From: Pandoraea pulmonicola
GTDB lineage: Bacteria; Pseudomonadota; Gammaproteobacteria; Burkholderiales; Burkholderiaceae
Length of the DNA: 64,000 nt
Assembly (NCBI RefSeq): GCF_000815105.2
Contig: NZ_CP010310.2
Span: 3,534,001-3,598,000 of the forward strand
Direction of reading: 5' to 3'
Position 1 is the first letter of the stretch; each line of letters begins with the position of its first letter. The notes beneath the pieces are model-generated. The model searched no databases. It had not been told where the DNA came from and saw only the letters and a program-made list of their open reading frames with translations. This document shows positions 17,791-26,874 of this stretch, in pieces. Both the position numbers and the translations under genes were made by a program.

Positions 17791-19521
17791 ATGAAACGAG
17801 TTCGCATTACCGCCTCCGCCACCAGCGCGCTTCCGCGTTCGCTGCTGATCGCCATTTGTGTCATCTATGTGCTGGCGGGGTTGTTCGGTCGCGATCCGTG
17901 GAAGAACGAAGACGCCGCCGGCTTCGGCATCATGTGGACGATGGCGCACGGCCAGCTCTCGGACTGGCTGCTCCCGAACATTGCCGGCAAACCCATCTAC
18001 GACAACGGCCCGCTCGTCTCGTGGCTCGGTGCGCTCGCCATTCGCGCCTTTTCGTGGCTCGATGCGCCCGACGCTGCCCGCATCGTCACCGGCCTGTGCT
18101 TCTACATCACCTGCACCTTCATCTGGTACGGCACATATCTGCTCGGCCGCCGTCCCGAGGTGCAACCGTTCAAGTACGCCTTCGGCGGCGAACCCGAGCC
18201 ACGCGACTACGGCCGCACGCTCGCCGATGGCGCCCTGCTGATCCTGCTCGCGTGCTTCGGTCTGGCCGAACGCGGTCATGAAACGACGTCGGCCGTCGGC
18301 CAGCTCACCCTCATCTCGATGGCCATCTACGGCCTCGTGCGCAGCCTCGACAAGCCGCGTCAGGGCGCCGTGTGGTTCGGCATCGCGCTCGGCGGCATGG
18401 CCCTCGCCTCGTCGCCGCTGATGACGCTCTCCCTGTGGATCGCGGGCATCGGCGTCGCCACGATCTGCCGAGCCCTACCCCTGCGCATGCTGCTGCTGGT
18501 GTCCACGCCCGTGGCGCTGCTCATCGCCTGCACATGGCCGCTGACCGCGCTCGAGCTCGCGGGCGGTGCGCGCGCCTGGCTCGGCGAATGGGCGGACATC
18601 GGCTTCGACGCCTTCAGCGGGCCGACACTCAATTCGCTCAGCTACGTCGCCAAGAACCTGGCCCTGTTCGCCTGGCCGGCCTGGCCGCTCGCCGCCTGGT
18701 CGCTCTATTCCTGGCGTGGCATGCGACGCGCCCCGCACATCGCCATCGCCCTCGCGTTCACGCTGGTCATCCTGCTGTTGATCGTGCTGCAGGCGCATCA
18801 AGGCAACCAGCTCTTCATGCTCGCCCTGCCCGCGCTGTCGATCGTCGCCGCCTTCGGGCTGCCGACGCTCAAGCGCGGCGCGGTCAACGCTATCGACTGG
18901 TTCGCGGTGCTGTCGTTTACCGTACTCGCGGGGTTCGTCTGGATCGTGTGGCTGGCCGGCATCACCGGCTTTCCAGCATCGACCGCGCGCAACCTGCGCC
19001 GCCTGGTGCCCGGTTTCAATCCGGAATTCAGCTGGCTCACACTGTTCAGCGCATTGCTCGTGACCGGCGCATGGGTGGCGCTCGTGGCATGGCGCGTCTC
19101 GCGCAGCCCGAAGGTGCTGTGGCGCAGCGTCGTGCTGTCGTCCGGCGGCACCACGCTCATGTGGGTGCTGCTCATGACGCTCTGGCTGCCGGTCGTGAAC
19201 TACGGCAGAACGTATCGCGACGTGGCCGCGCAGATCGCCGCGCATCTGCCGGCCGACTACACCTGCATCCGCACCGCGCGCGTCGGCGACGCCCAGCTCG
19301 CTTCGTTTGCCTACTTCGGCAAGATGCGCTTCGGCTCGTCCGACGACGACTGCGACGTGCTCCTGCGCCAGGACTCGCAGGACTACAGCGAACCGCTCTC
19401 GCTCGCGCCGTACGAATGGCGTCAGCTCTGGGAAGGTCGTCGCGCGGCCGACCGCGACGAGCGCTTCCGACTCTATGTGCTGCAAGAGCGTCCGTGGCGG
19501 CGCGCGGCGCGTCCGCGCTGA
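17791..19521 (+). CDS. GT39/ArnT-like membrane glycosyltransferase
   Basis: A 576-residue protein with about ten to twelve hydrophobic helices and a soluble C-terminal tail of about 100 residues. The first periplasmic loop has the acidic DPWKNEDAAGFG, typical of the catalytic Asp/Glu region of dolichyl-phosphate-mannose-type (GT39) and ArnT-like transferases. Such enzymes move a sugar from a polyprenyl-phosphate donor to a lipid or protein on the outer face of the inner membrane. Acceptor and donor are unknown. It lies just before a MATE exporter gene, 12 bases apart, so the two share a transcript. Confidence 0.78.
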   Translation: MKRVRITASATSALPRSLLIAICVIYVLAGLFGRDPWKNEDAAGFGIMWTMAHGQLSDWLLPNIAGKPIYDNGPLVSWLGALAIRAFSWLDAPDAARIVTGLCFYITCTFIWYGTYLLGRRPEVQPFKYAFGGEPEPRDYGRTLADGALLILLACFGLAERGHETTSAVGQLTLISMAIYGLVRSLDKPRQGAVWFGIALGGMALASSPLMTLSLWIAGIGVATICRALPLRMLLLVSTPVALLIACTWPLTALELAGGARAWLGEWADIGFDAFSGPTLNSLSYVAKNLALFAWPAWPLAAWSLYSWRGMRRAPHIAIALAFTLVILLLIVLQAHQGNQLFMLALPALSIVAAFGLPTLKRGAVNAIDWFAVLSFTVLAGFVWIVWLAGITGFPASTARNLRRLVPGFNPEFSWLTLFSALLVTGAWVALVAWRVSRSPKVLWRSVVLSSGGTTLMWVLLMTLWLPVVNYGRTYRDVAAQIAAHLPADYTCIRTARVGDAQLASFAYFGKMRFGSSDDDCDVLLRQDSQDYSEPLSLAPYEWRQLWEGRRAADRDERFRLYVLQERPWRRAARPR

Positions 19522-19533
19522 TCGTCCCACGCC

Positions 19534-20883
19534 ATGTGGCATGACATCAAACGCATTGCCGGGCTCGCCTGGCCGGTTCTGATCGGCCAGTTGGCAGTCA
19601 TCGCCTTCGGGGTGATGGACACCGCGATGGTCGGTCGCGCATCGGCTTTCGATCTGGCATCGCTCGCGCTCGGTGGCTCGATCTACATTACGGTGTACGT
19701 CGGCTTGATGGGCATTCTGGTGGCACTCTCCCCGATCGTCGCGCAACTGTTCGGCGCGGGTAACTGGCAAGCCATCGGCGAAGAGGTGCGGCAGGCGTTC
19801 TGGCTGGTCCTGTTCCTCGCCGTGCCGGGGGTGCTGATCCTGTCGCATCCGCAGGTCATCCTACGGCTATCGGAAGCCACGCCCGAACTCGAAGCCCGCG
19901 CGAGCGCCTATCTTCAGACGCTGGCATACGGCCTGCCCGCGGCGCTGCTCTTTCGCCTTTATTCGTCGCTCTCGACGGCGATTGGGCAACCTCGCATCGT
20001 CATGGCCATCCAGGTGACGGGTCTGATTCTGAAAATCCCGCTCAATCTCGCGCTGATCTACGGCATCGAGCGAATGGGAATCCCTGCGCTGGGCAGCACA
20101 GGCTGCGCGATTGCGACGACCGCCATCAACTGGGTGTCCTGCGCGCTGGGGCTGACGCTCATGGCACGTCACGCGAAGTTACGTGAGTTCGGCATCTTCT
20201 CCCGATTCTGCTGGCCGAACTGGCAGGCGATCCGCGCGCTGCTCAAACTCGGTGTACCGATGGGATTGAGTTATCTGATCGAGGTGACGGCATTCTCGTT
20301 CATGGCGATTTTCATCGCCCGACTGGGAGATGTCACGCTCGCCGGGCATCAGATCGCCGCGAACCTCGGAGCGCTCATGTATATGCTGCCGATGTCGATC
20401 GGCATTGCCACCTCAACGCTCACGGCACAAGCGATCGGCTCACGCGACTTTGCGCTGGCACGACTCGTCGGACGGCGCGGTGTCGAATTCGCGGGCACGC
20501 TGGGCATTCTGCTGGCCGCGCTCATGTGGATCGGACGCCCGCTGATTCTGGCCGCCTACACCTCCGATCCCCTCGTGGCGGCGGTCACCACCCCCCTGCT
20601 CGCCGTCGTCGCCCTGTATCACGTGTTCGATGCCCTGCAAGTGACGGCCGTTTTCGTCCTCCGCGCATGGAAGGTGGCTGTCGTGCCGACGGTTATCTAC
20701 GCGATATCGCTCTGGGGCGTCGGCCTCGGCGGAGGCTATGTACTGGGCTTCGACGTCGGCGGCGTTTCGCCGGCATGGCTGCATGGCGCGGCCGGCTTCT
20801 GGTTCGCGAACAGCGCAAGTCTGGCCGTTGCCGCCTTGGGTCTGCTGCTGTATCTGCGCTGGGTGGTGCGCATGAAGGGCTGA
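19534..20883 (+). CDS. MATE-family multidrug efflux transporter (NorM-like)
   Basis: A 449-residue transporter with twelve predicted helices. The MATE pattern is visible in WPVLIGQLAVIAFGVMDTAM at the N-terminus and its echo in the second half (LKLGVPMGLSYLIEVTAF). Members export cationic drugs in exchange for Na+ or H+. It follows the glycosyltransferase gene by 12 bases and is probably co-transcribed. Substrates are not predictable. Confidence 0.92.
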   Translation: MWHDIKRIAGLAWPVLIGQLAVIAFGVMDTAMVGRASAFDLASLALGGSIYITVYVGLMGILVALSPIVAQLFGAGNWQAIGEEVRQAFWLVLFLAVPGVLILSHPQVILRLSEATPELEARASAYLQTLAYGLPAALLFRLYSSLSTAIGQPRIVMAIQVTGLILKIPLNLALIYGIERMGIPALGSTGCAIATTAINWVSCALGLTLMARHAKLREFGIFSRFCWPNWQAIRALLKLGVPMGLSYLIEVTAFSFMAIFIARLGDVTLAGHQIAANLGALMYMLPMSIGIATSTLTAQAIGSRDFALARLVGRRGVEFAGTLGILLAALMWIGRPLILAAYTSDPLVAAVTTPLLAVVALYHVFDALQVTAVFVLRAWKVAVVPTVIYAISLWGVGLGGGYVLGFDVGGVSPAWLHGAAGFWFANSASLAVAALGLLLYLRWVVRMKG

Positions 20884-21149
20884 GGACAGACGGGGGGGCT
20901 GACGGCTAGCGACTGGCCGCAGGCGCCCGCTCGCCGCTCAATGCGCCATCGACGTCCGAGAAGAAGGCGTCATACATGTTGCACGTCAAAATGGTTTCGG
21001 TGCGCGCATCTCGCGACATTCATCAGTTGGCTCACGCAACGCGTCGATCTACGTGATCAGCCTGCCCGAAGCGTCTGAGATGACAAATTTCCACGCGGTG
21101 AGGTCGACGACATCGGCCTCCTGCCGTCAGGGGCAATGGAAGCGAACAA
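20884..21149. other. Intergenic stretch with a possible broken leftward coding remnant
   Basis: No intact gene is visible between the MATE and glucarate dehydratase genes. Leftward reading gives a 37-residue ORF (21019-20906) beginning MSRDARTETILTCNMYDAFF, and, in another frame upstream, the protein-like string EADVVDLTAWKFVISDASGR (about 21120-21060), ended by a stop. These may be scraps of a decayed gene or chance. The region looks lower in GC than its surroundings. Confidence 0.25.
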
Positions 21150-21170
21150 GTCATACGATAACATTATGAC
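21150..21170. promoter_or_regulatory. Operator-like inverted repeat upstream of glucarate dehydratase
   Basis: Perfect 6-bp arms GTCATA (21150-21155) and TATGAC (21165-21170) with a 9-base centre. A likely binding site for a dimeric repressor; regulator unknown. Confidence 0.4.
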
Positions 21171-21286
21171 GTGGATAGCGCGACAGGTATTCGTTATCAC
21201 AACATGCTCTCAAAACCCCATAAGCATGGGAGAATGAGCCAGAACGGGTATACCCGGAAAGGCATTTCAATGATCTTTCCCTAGAA

Positions 21287-21308
21287 TGTTGTCAGATGAC
21301 ATACAACA
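21287..21308. promoter_or_regulatory. Double palindrome overlapping a -10-like box before glucarate dehydratase
   Basis: TGTTGT (21287-21292) pairs with ACAACA (21303-21308), and inside lies TGTCA-ga-TGACA (21290-21301). A TAGAAT (21282-21287) abuts it. The layout resembles GntR/FadR-type operators placed over a promoter, fitting sugar-acid-responsive control. Confidence 0.45.
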
Positions 21309-21358
21309 AATCGCATCGCAACCGTCCGATTTCCTTGATCCAATCTCCGTCCCCTGCC

Positions 21359-22687
21359 ATGCCCCAAACCCCCATCGTTACCGACTTGCGCGTTGTCCCC
21401 GTCGCCGGCCGCGACAGCATGCTGTTGAATCTGAGCGGCGCGCACGGCCCCTTCTTCACGCGCAATCTGGTCATTCTTCAGGACAGCGCCGGGCACACCG
21501 GTGTTGGCGAGGTCCCCGGCGGCGAAGCCATCCGCAAGACACTCGATGACGCCCGCCCCTACGTCGTCGGCCAGTCCGTCGCCAACATTCAGGCCATCCT
21601 GGGCCAGACGCGTCGCGCATTCGCCGATCGCGATTCCGGTGGCCGCGGCCTGCAGACGTTCGATTTGCGTACGACAATTCATGCCGTCACCGCACTTGAG
21701 GCCGCGCTGCTCGACCTTCTGGGGCAGCACCTCGAAGTGCCCGTCGCCGCGTTGCTCGGCGAGGGTCAGCAACGCAGCGAAGTGGCAATGCTCGGCTACC
21801 TGTTCTTCATTGGCGACCGGCACGCCACGGACCTCCCTTACGCGGACAATCGGGCTGCGCGAGACAACTGGGAGCGCGTTCGCACGGAAGTCGCCATGAC
21901 GCCCGACGCAGTCGTGCGACTGGCGGAGGCAGCACACGCACGCTACGGCTTTCAGGACTTCAAGCTCAAAGGCGGCGTACTGGAGGGAGACGCGGAGATC
22001 GAAGCCGTTACGGCGCTCGCCAAGCGGTTCCCGCATGCGCGAGTGACGCTCGATCCGAACGGGGCATGGTCGCTTGCCGAAGCGGTGCGCCTGTGCCGCG
22101 ACCAGCACGACGTGCTCGCCTATGCCGAAGATCCCTGCGGTGCGGAAAACGGCTACTCGGGGCGTGAGGTCATGGCGGAATTCCGTCGCGCGACGGGCCT
22201 GCCGACAGCCACCAACATGATCGCGACCGACTGGCGCCAGATGGGGCATGCGATCCAGTTGCAGTCGGTGGACATTCCGCTGGCCGACCCGCATTTCTGG
22301 ACAATGCAGGGCTCGGTGCGCGTGGCGCAGATGTGTCACGACTGGGGCCTCACGTGGGGCTCGCACTCGAACAATCACTTCGACGTGTCGCTCGCGATGT
22401 TTACTCACGTCGCCGCTGCCGCGCCTGGACGCATCACCGCCATCGACACGCACTGGATCTGGCAGGACGGTCAATATCTTACGCGCAACCCGCTACAGAT
22501 CGTGAACGGAAACGTTCAGGTGCCCAGCACTCCGGGGTTGGGTGTCACGCTCGACATGGAGGCCGTCAAAGCCGCGCATGCCCTCTATCTCGAGCACGGG
22601 CTCGGTGCACGCGACGACAGCGTCGCCATGCAGTATCTCGTGCCCGGCTGGACATTCGATCCGAAGCGTCCGTGCCTGGTGCGATGA
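21359..22687 (+). CDS. gudD: Glucarate dehydratase
   Basis: Enolase-superfamily enzyme that dehydrates D-glucarate to 5-keto-4-deoxyglucarate. The 442-residue protein (E. coli GudD 446) carries the start [20 protein letters not shown], the KxK-type base motif FQDFKLKGG (about 205-213), metal ligands in LDPNGAWSL and YAEDPCG, and the late catalytic His region [10 protein letters not shown]. No SD sequence is clear; ATG 21359 is chosen because it matches the usual N-terminus, while ATG 21296 would add 21 residues. The lone gene has no glucarate permease or aldolase beside it, so the rest of the pathway must be elsewhere. Confidence 0.93.
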   Translation: MPQTPIVTDLRVVPVAGRDSMLLNLSGAHGPFFTRNLVILQDSAGHTGVGEVPGGEAIRKTLDDARPYVVGQSVANIQAILGQTRRAFADRDSGGRGLQTFDLRTTIHAVTALEAALLDLLGQHLEVPVAALLGEGQQRSEVAMLGYLFFIGDRHATDLPYADNRAARDNWERVRTEVAMTPDAVVRLAEAAHARYGFQDFKLKGGVLEGDAEIEAVTALAKRFPHARVTLDPNGAWSLAEAVRLCRDQHDVLAYAEDPCGAENGYSGREVMAEFRRATGLPTATNMIATDWRQMGHAIQLQSVDIPLADPHFWTMQGSVRVAQMCHDWGLTWGSHSNNHFDVSLAMFTHVAAAAPGRITAIDTHWIWQDGQYLTRNPLQIVNGNVQVPSTPGLGVTLDMEAVKAAHALYLEHGLGARDDSVAMQYLVPGWTFDPKRPCLVR

Positions 22688-22899
22688 CACTGATGACCAC
22701 CGGGGAAGATACCGTCACGGCGACGCGAAAGTCTTTCGCGGATGACTACGATGGGGTTATGCGTACAAATTGCGGATTTTTCAAAAATTGCGCAAAAAAT
22801 CCGCACACGCTGTGAAGGCGGTCCGGCAGACGGGAAAACGGGTAGCAAAACGCACCGAATGCCTTGCCCAAAGGCGGAGAAACGGTGCGCCGACAGCAT

Positions 22900-22932
22900 A
22901 AAAAAAGCCCAGGCATCAGCCTGGGCTTTCTT
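22900..22932 (-). terminator. Terminator of the leftward tRNA cluster
   Basis: A 9-bp stem AGCCCAGGC/GCCTGGGCT (22906-22914, 22919-22927) followed, on the minus strand, by a run of T residues. It lies four bases past the last tRNA-Asp. Confidence 0.9.
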
Positions 22933-22936
22933 CGTC

Positions 22937-23013
22937 TGGCGGAGCGGACGGGGCTCGAACCCGCGACCCCCGGCGTGACAGGCCGGTATTCTAACCAACT
23001 GAACTACCGCTCC
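22937..23013 (-). tRNA. tRNA-Asp (GTC), copy 2
   Basis: A 77-nt cloverleaf with encoded CCA. The acceptor stem is GGAGCGG/CCGCTCC, the anticodon loop CTGTCAC gives GTC, and the T-arm is GGTTCGAGCC. It is identical to the copy at 23113-23189. Confidence 0.98.
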
Positions 23014-23112
23014 AAACTTGCTGCAGCATCGTGATTTCACTCACTTTGCTTTCCTGCTATTCGTTCGGCATTGCCGCGTTTTCACGCGCAAATCACCGAA
23101 CATCGTAGGTTT

Positions 23113-23189
23113 TGGCGGAGCGGACGGGGCTCGAACCCGCGACCCCCGGCGTGACAGGCCGGTATTCTAACCAACTGAACTACCGCTCC
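23113..23189 (-). tRNA. tRNA-Asp (GTC), copy 1
   Basis: Identical 77-nt tRNA-Asp with encoded CCA, 99 bases upstream of copy 2 in the same leftward unit. Spacer sequences differ, so the duplication is old or kept even by gene conversion. Confidence 0.98.
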
Positions 23190-23198
23190 AAAACCGAC

Positions 23199-23227
23199 AA
23201 AAAAACCCGCCTGACTTTCAGCGGGCT
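23199..23227 (-). terminator. Hairpin with T-run between tRNA-Glu and tRNA-Asp
   Basis: On the minus strand a bulged 8-bp stem CCCGCTGA/TCAG-g-CGGG is followed by seven T residues. It should end most transcripts from tRNA-Ala/tRNA-Glu, so the two tRNA-Asp genes may have their own promoter. Confidence 0.75.
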
Positions 23228-23285
23228 TTGTGCCACGACTGCTGGCATTTTCAAACTGACACCGACTCGCTACCGGCACCAATTC

Positions 23286-23361
23286 TGGCGTCCCCTAGGG
23301 GATTCGAACCCCTGTACTCACCGTGAAAGGGTGATGTCCTAGGCCTCTAGACGAAGGGGAC
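23286..23361 (-). tRNA. tRNA-Glu (TTC)
   Basis: A 76-nt cloverleaf with encoded CCA. Acceptor GTCCCCT/AGGGGAC, anticodon loop CTTTCAC giving TTC, T-arm GGTTCGAATCC. Confidence 0.98.
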
Positions 23362-23530
23362 AAAATCGTCACTGCTACAACTTTGTCTGTTTCGCGTTAC
23401 TGCATTTTGCGAAGAACGCTATTCTAAACAACATTTCTTCGCTTGTGAAGCTTTATTTTCAAGTTTTTTGCGTCGTTTTTGCAAGAATCTTGCTTCATCG
23501 ACGCACCCGAAAACAAAACCTCGGAATCCG

Positions 23531-23606
<76 letters not shown>

Positions 23607-23700
23607 GAACAGAGAAATGAGATTCTAATGACAAACCTATTTTCTGTAAATACCCTGCTCGCATTTTTTCCGCATTATTTTGCCGATCCGTGCGACAGAT

Positions 23701-23736
23701 GAAAAAACGGCGACCCATGTGAGTCGCCGTTCTCTT
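23701..23736 (-). terminator. Terminator of pnp
   Basis: Perfect 8-bp stem ACGGCGAC/GTCGCCGT (23707-23714, 23723-23730) followed on the minus strand by six T residues, about 60 bases past the pnp stop. Confidence 0.93.
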
Positions 23737-23788
23737 TGGCGCGGCGGCGTGCTGACACGCCACCTCGCCACAAGGCGGATATCTCCGC

Positions 23789-25924
23789 TTACTGAGCCTC
23801 GCCTTCGCGCTTGACCAGCACCGGACCACCCTGCTTCTCGTCGTCGGTGAGTGCCTTGTGCGACAGGCGCAGACGGCCCTTGTCGTCCTGCTGGATCACC
23901 TTCACGCGCACCGCTTGACCTTCCTTGAGGTACTCGTTGATGTCCTTGATGCGCTCGTTGGCGATTTCGGAAATGTGCAGCAGACCGTCCTTGCCCGGCA
24001 GCACCGAGACGATCGCGCCGAACTCCAGCAGCTTGAGCACGGTGCCGTCGTAGACCTGACCCACTTCCACCTCGACGGTGATCAGCTCGATGCGACGCTT
24101 CGCTTCGGCGATACCTTCGGCGCTCGGGCTGGCGATCGTGACCACGCCGTCATCCGAGATATCGATGCTCGTGCCCGTCTCTTCCGTCAGTGCGCGGATG
24201 ACCGAACCGCCCTTGCCGATCACGTCGCGGATCTTTTCCGGATTGATCTTGATGGTGACCATGCGCGGCGCGAATTCCGACAGTTCCGTACGCACGCCCG
24301 ATTGGGCTTCCGTCATCTTGCCGAGGATATGCAGACGGCCTTCCTTGGCCTGCGCCAGCGCGACCTGCATGATTTCCTTCGTGATGCCCTGGATCTTGAT
24401 GTCCATCTGCAGCGCGGTCACGCCGTTGGCGGTACCGGCCACCTTGAAATCCATGTCGCCCAGGTGGTCTTCGTCGCCGAGAATGTCGGTCAGCACGGCG
24501 AACTTGTTGCCTTCGAGGATCAGGCCCATCGCGATACCGGCGACCGGCGAGGTCAGCGGCACGCCGGCGTCCATCATGGCGAGGCTGCCGCCGCACACCG
24601 ATGCCATCGACGACGACCCGTTCGACTCGGTGATTTCCGACACCACACGCACGGTGTAGCCGAAGTCGTCGGCACCCGGCAGGCATGCGACGAGCGCACG
24701 CTTGGCCAGACGGCCGTGACCGATTTCGCGACGCTTGGGCGAGCCCACACGGCCCGTTTCGCCGGTCGAGAACGGCGGGAAGTTGTAGTGCAGCATGAAG
24801 CGATCACGGTACTCGCCTTGCAGCGCGTCGATGATCTGCTCGTCGCTCTTCGTGCCGAGGGTGGCAACCACCAGCGCCTGCGTTTCGCCGCGCGTGAACA
24901 GCGCCGAGCCGTGGGCACGCGGCAGCACACCGGTGCGGATGGTGATCGGACGCACCGTGCGCGTGTCGCGGCCGTCGATACGCGGCTCGCCGGCCAGGAT
25001 CTGGCTGCGCACGATCCTCGACTCGAGATCGAACAGGATGTTGCCGACTTCGATCTCGTCCGGCGCTGCACCCCCTTCGCTCAGCTTGGCAAGAACGTCG
25101 GTGCTCACCGCACGCAGTTGTTGCGTACGAGCTTGCTTTTCGCGCGTCTGATAAGCGGCGCGCAGCGGGCCTTCGGCCAGCTCGGTCACCCGGGCGATCA
25201 GCGCTTCGTTCTTGGCGGCCGCGGCCCAGTTCCACTCCGGCTTGCCGCCTTCGCGCACGAGGTCGTGAATGGCGTTGATCGCCGTCTGCATCTGCTCGTG
25301 GCCGAACACCACGGCACCCAGCATCACGTCTTCCGGCAGCTCCTGTGCTTCCGATTCCACCATCAGCACGGCTTGTTCCGTACCGGCGACGACCAGGTCC
25401 AGCTTAGACTTGGCGATCTGCTCACGCGACGGATTCAGCACGTACTGGCCGTCGATGTAGGCCACGCGCGCGGCGCCGACCGGGCCGTTGAACGGCAGAC
25501 CCGAGACGGCCAGTGCAGCCGAGGCGCCGATCAGGGCCGGAATATCGGCCGGCACGTCCGGGTTGAGCGAGACGACCTGCACCACGACCTGCACTTCGTT
25601 GTAGAAGCCTTCCGGGAACAGCGGTCGGATCGGACGGTCGATCAGGCGCGACGTCAGCGTTTCGTTTTCCGACGGACGGCCTTCACGCTTGAAGAAGCCA
25701 CCCGGAATCTTGCCTGCGGCATAGGTCTTTTCCAGGTAGTCGACCGTCAGCGGGAAGAAATCCTGGCCCGGCTTGGCGTTCTTGGCACCAACGACCGTGG
25801 CGAGCACAACGGTGTCGTCCATGTCGACGAGCACGGCACCGGACGCCTGACGGGCGATCTCACCGGTCTCCATGCGAACCGTGTTTTGTCCCCATTGGAA
25901 AGACTTCACGACTTTATTGAACAT
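23789..25924 (-). CDS. pnp: Polyribonucleotide nucleotidyltransferase (PNPase)
   Basis: 3'-to-5' phosphorolytic exoribonuclease and degradosome partner. The 711-residue protein has two RNase PH domains (about 1-230 and 310-540), a KH domain ([15 protein letters not shown], about 560-575) and an S1 domain ([19 protein letters not shown]). Length is standard. The ATG at 25924 has GGAG five bases upstream and gives [12 protein letters not shown]; the GTG six bases further up is not needed. It lies downstream of rpsO, the usual arrangement, with a terminator between them that probably leaks. The S1 tail is short and ends KREGEAQ. Confidence 0.98.
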   Translation of the reverse strand: MFNKVVKSFQWGQNTVRMETGEIARQASGAVLVDMDDTVVLATVVGAKNAKPGQDFFPLTVDYLEKTYAAGKIPGGFFKREGRPSENETLTSRLIDRPIRPLFPEGFYNEVQVVVQVVSLNPDVPADIPALIGASAALAVSGLPFNGPVGAARVAYIDGQYVLNPSREQIAKSKLDLVVAGTEQAVLMVESEAQELPEDVMLGAVVFGHEQMQTAINAIHDLVREGGKPEWNWAAAAKNEALIARVTELAEGPLRAAYQTREKQARTQQLRAVSTDVLAKLSEGGAAPDEIEVGNILFDLESRIVRSQILAGEPRIDGRDTRTVRPITIRTGVLPRAHGSALFTRGETQALVVATLGTKSDEQIIDALQGEYRDRFMLHYNFPPFSTGETGRVGSPKRREIGHGRLAKRALVACLPGADDFGYTVRVVSEITESNGSSSMASVCGGSLAMMDAGVPLTSPVAGIAMGLILEGNKFAVLTDILGDEDHLGDMDFKVAGTANGVTALQMDIKIQGITKEIMQVALAQAKEGRLHILGKMTEAQSGVRTELSEFAPRMVTIKINPEKIRDVIGKGGSVIRALTEETGTSIDISDDGVVTIASPSAEGIAEAKRRIELITVEVEVGQVYDGTVLKLLEFGAIVSVLPGKDGLLHISEIANERIKDINEYLKEGQAVRVKVIQQDDKGRLRLSHKALTDDEKQGGPVLVKREGEAQ

Positions 25925-26204
25925 TTGCACTCCTATATCGAATCGCGCGAATGCAGCAGCGGCGCGATATCGCTGCCGGGGTGGTCCCGACGCCTTACAG
26001 GGGGGAGTGTTATGCCATTCCAGCGTTGCTCGGCCGACTGCCGTGCATGTCTGATGCGACCCTGGAATGACACAAGCCCTGCTTGCCGACGAGGCCCCGT
26101 AAACCGAGATTTCCGAGGTTTCCTAGATTTGGCCGAGACCCGGCTCTGTGAGTTCGGGTCCAGTCCCCAACGGCCGTCCTCTTCGGAACATCCACCGGGG
26201 TAAC
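25925..26204. other. rpsO-pnp intergenic region
   Basis: Together with the rpsO terminator, these bases separate the two genes. In E. coli this interval carries the pnp promoter and the RNase III-cut leader that mediates PNPase autocontrol. No long hairpin of that kind is obvious here and no coding signal is convincing. Confidence 0.4.
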
Positions 26205-26250
26205 GCCCAAAAACAAAATGCCTGCATCAGCACGCTGATACAGGCATCTC
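26205..26250 (-). terminator. Terminator of rpsO
   Basis: A long stem ATGCCTG-c-ATCAG/CTGAT-a-CAGGCAT (26218-26247) with a single mismatch, followed on the minus strand by TTTGTTTTT. Confidence 0.9.
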
Positions 26251-26267
26251 GTCGTAATCGTAATCGC

Positions 26268-26537
26268 TTACTTACGCAGGCCCAGCTTCTCGATCAGGGC
26301 GCGGTAGCGATCCGCATCCTTGCCCTTGAGGTAATCAAGCAGCTTGCGGCGGCGGCTCACCATGCGCAGCAGACCGCGGCGGCTGTGGTGATCCTTCATG
26401 TGGGCCTTGAAGTGCGGGGTCAGTTCGTTGATGCGCGTGGTGAGCAGCGCAACTTGCACTTCGGGGGAGCCGGTGTCATTGGCGGTGCGGGCGAATTGCG
26501 CCACGACGTCCGACTTCTTGATATCTGCGTTCGACAT
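26268..26537 (-). CDS. rpsO: 30S ribosomal protein S15
   Basis: An 89-residue primary rRNA-binding protein of the small subunit. It shows [18 protein letters not shown] and [20 protein letters not shown] written here in two parts, [11 protein letters not shown] and [10 protein letters not shown]. The ATG at 26537 has AAGGAAAG upstream; the open frame beyond it is not S15. First gene of the rpsO-pnp unit. Confidence 0.98.
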   Translation of the reverse strand: MSNADIKKSDVVAQFARTANDTGSPEVQVALLTTRINELTPHFKAHMKDHHSRRGLLRMVSRRRKLLDYLKGKDADRYRALIEKLGLRK

Positions 26538-26874
26538 TTGCTTTCCTTGGAGACAGGCGGTCACGGAAGAATGGCCGTGCCGTGAACTTACAAAAACATG
26601 CGCGGCATCGCCGCACACAAACAAAACTGCAAGTGCGCGATTATACGGGAATCGGCATCGCGACGCCACAATTTTCCGCACTTCGCCCCAGCCCGCCGGG
26701 CTGGTCGCCGTTTTTTCGACCGGAAACGACGATCTTCACTGGGACAATCGCGCCAAACGCCACCGATTATCCCGAAAATTCCGACCAATTCGACGGCACG
26801 CCTTGCCCTCCGGTCCGTCCGAGGCCATTCCGGCCCGAAGCCCCAGGTCCGGCGCCAGTCCCGATCCCGGACGC
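26538..26874. other. rpsO upstream region
   Basis: On the minus strand a TATAAT (26640-26645), in the setting CCCGTATAATCG, is the likely -10 box of rpsO, about 100 bases before its start. The -35 is weak. The remaining 230 bases show no gene. Confidence 0.5.

Noticed and set aside
23858..26203. 781-codon open frame opposite pnp
   Set aside because: It mirrors pnp codon for codon, is His/Arg-rich and has no domain. Long antisense frames are expected in GC-rich DNA.
26010..26216. 68-codon leftward frame between rpsO and pnp
   Set aside because: Low-complexity sequence (NLGNLG) running through the rpsO terminator region, no ribosome site.
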